Part shown: in pieces, positions 58,693 to 64,000 of the stretch
How the letters are laid out: every line of letters begins with the position of its first letter
Numbering within the stretch: the stretch's first letter is position 1
From: Hofstenia miamia
Taxonomy: Eukaryota > Xenacoelomorpha > Acoela > Hofsteniidae
Direction: 5' to 3'
Assembly (NCBI GenBank): GCA_900660155.1
Contig: CABFPE010000175.1
Span: 659,798-723,797 of the forward strand
Length of the DNA stretch: 64,000 nucleotides
Position numbers and translations under genes: made by a program
The notes under the pieces: generated by a model
Told to the model about the DNA's origin: nothing
The model's input: the letters and a program-made list of their open reading frames with translations, nothing else
Database searches by the model: none

Positions 58693-59602
58693 GTATGCTT
58701 TCTTTTTAATTTAATAAATTGCTACTGATTGATTTTTATGAATTCAGAAACGGTGATACCCCAGTGAAATCATAATTTGGTTCTCAACTTCTCAAGAATT
58801 GAAGCAAAATTTCGAGTTCTCATACTCTATTGATAAAAATATAAATCAGTGAAAATTTTTTGTGACTTTCAACACTGGATGTCACGTTGCAAACCTTAGT
58901 TTATTCTCCTTTCGCATAAATATAAATAGAAAAAAATAGTAATTCCATTTTTGAATGCCTGGTTTGATGTTGATTTTTTGAATTCGTGTTGACATATCCC
59001 TAAGCACAGAATGATCTCATGCTCCACACTTGTGGGAAACTGTTTAAAGCATATATTTTTCAGAAAAATTTCTTTCAAAAAAGTATGGTTTATATGTGTA
59101 AGAATATGAGTACATTAGTATACTTAAGTTGAGTTTTTTTTTAAATGCAGCAGCAAAATGAAACCTGAGAAGACTCGGCATGCTACTTACAAATTTGATC
59201 ATGCACATTACAAGTTGAGTTGAGATATACACTCATTTAATTAATATGAAATACTTTAAAAGGGCAAGAAATTCAAATGGACCAAAAAACTAACAAGATT
59301 TGAAAACATGGCGAAGTTCATGGAATTGCGCAGTGAAACGTACAGGCGTAGTGAGTAGAGAAACGAAAAAGTATAGGATAAATACTGAAAAAAGGTTTAG
59401 AAAATCAGCAATGTTTTTATTTGCTAACCCTGTTTTTTAGGAGATCTATATTAGATTGCGGTACTGTTAGTTGAGAAATAATGTTATTTACTGGGCTTCA
59501 TCGTTCCAAACGTTAGAGACTGTTATTTGAACATGCTTCCATTAATATTATAGATCTTTCTTATTTTTGGTTTCAGCCATTTATGCTCAAGTTTTTTTAT
59601 AG
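58693..59602. other. CDK20 intron 3
   Basis: AT-rich intron without recognised elements. Confidence 0.7.
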
Positions 59603-59875
59603 GTAGTTCCGGATGCATCTCCAGATGCTTTATATCTGATCAAAGGCTTTCTCATTTATAACTCTGTTGAACGTATATCGGCAGACGACGCACTTCTTGC
59701 GAATTACTTTTTTTCCGATCCGCTTCCCGCGCATCATTCAGAGCTACCGATTCCGGTATCGCATCGAGGTAGTCGTCGTAGTCGACAGCAGATGGAATTT
59801 GACGTCAATGTTAGCCTAGAAGATGTGCTTGTTAGTCCAGCAGTTCTTGATACATTTGTGCAGAACATGCATTAA
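59603..59875 (+). CDS. CDK20: Cyclin-dependent kinase 20, exon 4 (last)
   Basis: Residues 251-340 and the stop. The acceptor TTTTATAG/GTAGTT joins FEE to VVPDASPDAL, which matches the human LEE-VLPDVSPQAL boundary. NYFFSDPLPAHHSELPIP and the tail FDVNVSLEDVLVSP are specific for CDK20. The middle of the tail (HRGSRRSRQQ) is more basic than in human. Total length is 340 residues against 346 in human. A likely ATTAAA polyadenylation signal is at 60136-60141. Confidence 0.97.
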   Translation, partial: VVPDASPDALYLIKGFLIYNSVERISADDALLANYFFSDPLPAHHSELPIPVSHRGSRRSRQQMEFDVNVSLEDVLVSPAVLDTFVQNMH

Positions 59876-60135
59876 TGCATCATTTATATATTTTCATTAA
59901 TTTCTTTATCTAGCTGATATCAATGAAAGGAAAGCAGCTGTATGTATATTTACGTGTAAAACCACTCGGTCGAAACTTACTTAAGTCTTTTCTGCCCATG
60001 CGTCAGGATTTTGGATTTGGTGAAACATCAGCAGAATCCATTTAGAATCTTATCATTTGCTCAAATGTGTCATTGTTTTTAACCGTTGTAAATAATGTAG
60101 AATATGTAAAATTTGTGTATAAATTCAGTTTATTC

Positions 60136-60141
60136 ATTAAA
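60136..60141 (+). terminator. Likely CDK20 polyadenylation signal
   Basis: ATTAAA lies about 260 nt after the stop codon. This is a common variant of AATAAA. Confidence 0.45.
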
Positions 60142-60758
60142 TATAAAATAATTAGATTTTAAAATTGATTTTTATTATGGGTTTCGCATGCTTACCTTCA
60201 ATTTATTCGTCGCATTTGATTTATCATTATCAAATATCCCTCGATGAATCAGAGAAATCACGAATCATTTGGAAGCAATATAATGTAGGTTTTTGGTAAA
60301 CTCTCGTTCTATCATTTAGTGAAAAGCTATTTAATATTTTCAAGGACACCTCGGGGCCATGCCCAATGGTGGACATGGATTCGGTATACTCGCGCAGTTG
60401 CGAGTATACCTGCACCCGCACGGTTGTGGGTGCGGGATGGGTATGACTTTTGTTATAAATGCGGGTGCGATTATGGGTTGGGCATACATGAAAAATATGC
60501 GGTTCGAAAATTCAGGCGCTAAAATAAAGCACTAAAAATTGACGTGGTTCTCAGTGGAAAGTTTTAATTATCCAATTAGCAAAGTAACAACGTACGGAAA
60601 TTACGCTACGTGTCAATAATTATAATTTTCACACTTTGCACCGCACATACATCTCAACGAATATATTAATCCAATTAACAGGTAATACCTTATAGAAACT
60701 ATGTACAAATACCCCGTCAATAATTATGATTTTCATTTGAATTTGAAGCGGCATCTTA
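60142..60758. other. Intergenic, with a decayed hAT-like GC-rich patch
   Basis: At 60385-60470, GGTATACTCGCGCAGTTGCGAGTATACC forms a palindrome, followed by TGCGGG/CCCGCA-rich repeats like those in hAT-derived repeats. No gene. Confidence 0.4.
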
Positions 60759-60766
60759 GCATCAAC

Positions 60767-60800
60767 CAAAGCGTTCTTTAATTAGTTTAAGAACGCTTTG
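60767..60800. mobile_element. 34-bp hAT-like micro-element with perfect 8-bp target duplication
   Basis: CAAAGCGTTCTT at the left and AAGAACGCTTTG at the right are exact 12-bp inverted repeats around a 10-base centre. GCATCAAC stands directly on each side (60759-60766 and 60801-60808). The 8-bp duplication fits hAT insertion. Nothing is left between the termini, so it can only be a product of another element's transposase or an internal-deletion remnant. Confidence 0.7.
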
Positions 60801-60989
60801 GCATCAACTTATAAAACGTATTGAAACGGACAAGTCGACTCTAAAAAATCATTTAAAATCGGGGAAGCTTACGTTGTCACAGCCACCAATAAAGGCGGAA
60901 TTTGCAAATCATTTGCAGTGCCAACAAACGGGAATGATAGTCGCACACAATTCGCTGCCTGCAAGCACTGCTTTTGCACACTGAAAGTA

Positions 60990-62000
60990 TGAAATAATGA
61001 TATTAGGCATACCGAAAACGTCTAAATCAATTTCTGCAAATGGCATAGAATATATAAGAGAACCATTATCTGAGCGAAGGCGTCGACGAAATATCCTTAC
61101 TCCAGTGCCAAGACCACTTTGTAAGCCAATCAATAAGGAAGCTTTTCATCTATTTCTACATGAGGATATTTTGCGTACCAATTTGCGATATACTAATATG
61201 AAAGCTAGACTAGTACGCCGATATTTATGTCAATCAGACAACTACTCTTTGCCATTCACAATACAAGAATTTCTTGCTTGCTTAGTAATCATAATACGAT
61301 CAGGTAATGATCGAGACAACTTTACTGAACTGGAAAATTTGAGTAGTATTGACATTGGTAAGCCTTTTTATCGAGCTTGCATGACTGTCAGACGTTTCAA
61401 ATATCTGTTGAGCTGCATTCGCTTTGATAATTCCAATACACGTGAAGCACGTCGTGCTGACAATAAATTTGCTGCTGTAAGTGAAATATGGGAACTATTT
61501 TTGTCTGCATTACCACGTTATCTTTAATGCGACCAGGATGTAACTGTAAATGAACCATTGCTCGAATATCGGGGCAGAATTCCAGGGCGAGCATATTTGC
61601 TAAGCAAGCCAAGAAATATGGACTAAAAATTTTTTGGCTTGCGAATCTCCGTCTGGCTATGCTTTAAAGGGTTTTTGTTTATGCAGAGCTCGATGGTGGT
61701 AGCAATGTACACAAAAATCTTGCTTATGATGTGATGTATTTGTGCATTCCTTTCTTTGCCACAGGAAGAAATATTGAACAATATGTTAGGGAAATCCAAA
61801 GGTGAAGGTGTATTATTTTTAGTCCTAAAGTAATTTAATACCAAAATACGTAATGATATTAAAAGTCCTAACGCGTCAAATTTTGAAAGTCTATGGGTTG
61901 AAATTACTAATCCAATTAAAAATTCTCGATTTAAAAAGCAATTATTAAATGTATCCTACTGTCCGCATAAGAAATTCGCCAATTTTTTTATTTAATTGTG
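60990..62000 (+). pseudogene. PiggyBac-type transposase relic
   Basis: An open stretch (60997-61527) reads INKEAFHLFLHEDILRTN, FTIQEFLACLVIIIRSG, MTVRRFKYLLSCIRFDN, ADNKFAAVSEIWELFL. These are the conserved blocks before the first catalytic Asp of piggyBac/PGBD transposases. After a stop, VNEPLLEYRGRIPGRAYLLS continues in frame and equals the T-V-D-E-x-x..F-R-G-R block, with the catalytic Asp changed to Asn. More stops and shifts follow (KFFGLRISV, then ILNNMLGKSKGEG, then FKKQLLNVSYCPHKK). The Cys-rich C-terminal finger is not clear and TTAA-flanked ends were not located. Dead copy. Confidence 0.75.
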
Positions 62001-62067
62001 GGAAACTAAACAGTTTGAAAATTATTTATAGCATAACATCAAGAGAACACATACAATCTAAATATCA

Positions 62068-64000
62068 ATGAAACAAAGAAAACGCAATAAGAAAAAAGAA
62101 TCATCTTTAAATGAAATTATTGGAATTGGATCTGATGGCGAATATTTTTCAATCAACAATTCAGAAGATGTTCAGCAATCCAATTCACACACAACTCTCA
62201 CACAGCAGCTTTCATTGCTATCATTAAATACTAACATTTGTAGCATATGTCTGCATGCTTCTGATTTATGTAAACGTTCAGGAGTTGTCAAACATCATAT
62301 TGTCAATGGTTCCAAATGTGAAGGTTCAGGGCTACCACCTCGTTCACCTGGAATAATGCCTGTATTTCCCTCACTTTCTGATATTGAAATGTTTTCGATT
62401 CCTACCAGGAAGATCGTTCCAATCAGCTGTCGTAATCTCTGGGCTAAAGCTGTGAATCACTCTTTTAGTAAGGTTAAGCGGGAACCAAGTTTCATCAATC
62501 ATTGGGTGGAGATTTTTATTTTGCCTGCTTGTGTTCTCCGGTCTCCTCCTCGTGGGGGCTCCAAACACCTGAAATACGAAGAGTCAATTCTCAAGAGCCG
62601 CTTAGAGCGTTGGTTGAATGGTGATTATGCTCAACTTTGGTACGAAGCAACTGTAAGTTCTGGCAACATTAAAAATAAATCATCTTCTGTCAGTTCCAGC
62701 CAAAATCTTAAGAGAGCTAGACAGCTTGGTCACGAAGGCAGTTTTCGTAGAACCATAGCAGCCCTAAGATCTGATGGTCTAAGCTTTGATGAGGAAACAT
62801 TTCATGCACTAAAGGAGAAGCATCCCAACACTTCAAAAAATAAAATAGATTATAGTACCGAAGACACAGAGCCATTTGTGATAAACAAAGACATTCTGAT
62901 TAAATGTGTGAAAAGCTTTCCCAGGGATTCTGCTGCCGGTGTCTCTAAACTTTATGCTTCCCATCTGATTAATGCATTCCAATGCCCAACTCCTGAATAT
63001 GGGGACAAAGCAATTGCATCAGTGCTCGAAGTAATCAACTGTTTAATATCTGGTTATGCTCCTAATGAAATTCCACCATATCTTTGTGGAGCTAATCTTT
63101 TTGCATTGAAGAAAAAGGACGGTGGAATTCGCCCAATTGCTGTGGGAGAAGTTCTTCGAAGATTGATTGCCAAATGCTTATGTCAATTGTCAAGGAATAA
63201 GGCACCTGCTCTTTTTTCTCCACTTCAAGTTGGTGTAGGCATTAAGGGAGGTTGTGAAGCCGTCATCCATGCTTTGAATGGATTGGTGGAAGCTGTTGGA
63301 TCGAAGACAAATTTAGCATTTCTCCAGGTAGACATCAAAAATGCATTTAACAGTCTTAATCGTTCAGCAATACTTTCTCAGGTTAAACTTCATTTTCCAC
63401 AGCTATATCCTTGGGTTTATTTTTGCTACTCCCAGCCTTCTCGATTGAAATTTGGATCTAAATCCTTGCTTTCAGCTTGCGGTGTTCAAAAAGGTGATAC
63501 CTTGGCTCCCCTTTTGTTTGCTTTAGCTATTCACCCAATCGTTTCTGCTATCAAAGATAAACTTCCTGAATTAGCATGCAACGCATGGTATTTAGATGAT
63601 GGTTCTCTGGTTGGGGACGTTCCATCTTTGTGTAAAGTATTTGAGTTTGTGGTGTTAGCTATGAAAAAAGTAGGCTTAGAAATTAGTTTAACTAAATGTG
63701 AAGTTTGGTCGCCTAATCCTAATTGCGATTTCAGTGCTTTGCCCAAATCAATCAACAGACGAAAAGATGGTATTGTCACTCTTGGAGCTCCTATCTCCAA
63801 GTCTCCAAAATTTGTCCAAGAGTTCTTCTCGAAACGTGTTTCTAAGTCCATTCAAATTATGAATGAAATAAAATTACTTGAAGATCCACAGTTAGAATTA
63901 CATCTGTTAAGGAGCTGTGCCTCGCTACCTAAGATATCGTTTTGTTTAAGAACTTCTAATCCCGCAACTGTTACAGCAGAATTGGAAGAATTTGATTCAG
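62068..64000 (+). CDS. Retroelement protein with intact reverse transcriptase, runs off the window
   Basis: From ATG at 62068, 644 codons are open to the window edge with no stop. The start is Lys/Arg-rich (MKQRKRNKKK). A Cys/His cluster follows (CSIC at 58-61, later C, H, H, C) that may bind zinc, then a linker with a basic QNLKRARQLG motif. The reverse transcriptase begins about residue 300: SAAGVSKLYASHLI, LFALKKKDGGIRPIAVGEVL, LQVDIKNAFNSLN (motif A), CGVQKGDTLAPLLFALAIHP (motif B), WYLDDGSLVG (motif C, Asp510 and Asp511), LEISLTKCEVW and LGAPISKSP. YLDD and the K-K-D-G-G-x-R-P-I-A-V-G-E block differ from CR1/L2 elements. I cannot assign a clade. No endonuclease is seen in the visible part. 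Confidence 0.85.
   Translation, partial: MKQRKRNKKKESSLNEIIGIGSDGEYFSINNSEDVQQSNSHTTLTQQLSLLSLNTNICSICLHASDLCKRSGVVKHHIVNGSKCEGSGLPPRSPGIMPVFPSLSDIEMFSIPTRKIVPISCRNLWAKAVNHSFSKVKREPSFINHWVEIFILPACVLRSPPRGGSKHLKYEESILKSRLERWLNGDYAQLWYEATVSSGNIKNKSSSVSSSQNLKRARQLGHEGSFRRTIAALRSDGLSFDEETFHALKEKHPNTSKNKIDYSTEDTEPFVINKDILIKCVKSFPRDSAAGVSKLYASHLINAFQCPTPEYGDKAIASVLEVINCLISGYAPNEIPPYLCGANLFALKKKDGGIRPIAVGEVLRRLIAKCLCQLSRNKAPALFSPLQVGVGIKGGCEAVIHALNGLVEAVGSKTNLAFLQVDIKNAFNSLNRSAILSQVKLHFPQLYPWVYFCYSQPSRLKFGSKSLLSACGVQKGDTLAPLLFALAIHPIVSAIKDKLPELACNAWYLDDGSLVGDVPSLCKVFEFVVLAMKKVGLEISLTKCEVWSPNPNCDFSALPKSINRRKDGIVTLGAPISKSPKFVQEFFSKRVSKSIQIMNEIKLLEDPQLELHLLRSCASLPKISFCLRTSNPATVTAELEEFDS

Noticed and set aside
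1..64000. CRISPR arrays, operons or other bacterial systems
   Set aside because: The window is clearly animal nuclear DNA with spliced genes. No regularly spaced direct repeats or gene clusters of that kind are present.

Overview
This is AT-rich genomic DNA from an invertebrate animal. Three genes have introns with GT..AG junctions whose phases agree, all families recognised are animal-type, and a short TTAGGG-type tract is present. I cannot name the species; a tunicate, a cnidarian or another non-model invertebrate would all fit. Repeats fill most of the non-coding space. Single-N joins flanked by near-identical sequence at 30-31, 33 and 42.5 kb look like merged haplotypes or mis-joined contigs.

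Layout. 1-1.7 kb: a long inverted repeat with a mariner-type relic inside it. 2.5-14.7 kb (minus): a three-exon gene that I assemble as a cell-surface receptor, with a signal peptide, four LDL-receptor class A (LDLRa) repeats, then a rhodopsin-type transmembrane core. Its introns hold a Penelope-like relic, LINE fragments, hAT-type and Harbinger-like miniature elements and interstitial telomere-like repeats. 17.3-18.6 kb: a decayed Tc1 element with intact ends. 22.4-22.9 kb: a LINE relic. 24.3-24.9 kb (plus): a one-exon secreted AbfB-like beta-trefoil protein. 24.9-25.2 and 27.7-27.9 kb (minus): two unrecognised terminal exons. 28-35 kb: a miniature-element-rich, duplicated and gapped stretch. 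35.1-46.1 kb (minus): RRM1, the ribonucleotide reductase large subunit, in two exons, with a second copy of its 3' end at 32.5-33.2 kb. Its 8.6 kb intron holds a LINE that was itself hit by a P-element-like transposon and a Harbinger-like miniature element. 49.5-51.1 kb: a Tc1-like element ending 85 bp before the CDK20 start codon. 51.2-59.9 kb (plus): CDK20 in four exons. 60.8-64 kb: a 34-bp hAT-like micro-insertion, a decayed piggyBac transposase, and a long open reverse-transcriptase frame running off the right edge.

The host genes do not form a pathway. RRM1 (dNTP synthesis) and CDK20 (cell cycle and cilia signalling in other animals) are housekeeping genes. The LDLRa receptor and the AbfB protein are surface or secreted products. 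The observation I rate highest is the LDLRa-7TM receptor: exon 1 joins exon 2 in the middle of an LDLRa repeat with matching phase, so the link between the Cys-rich exons is read directly from the sequence. The link to the 7TM exon is also in phase.
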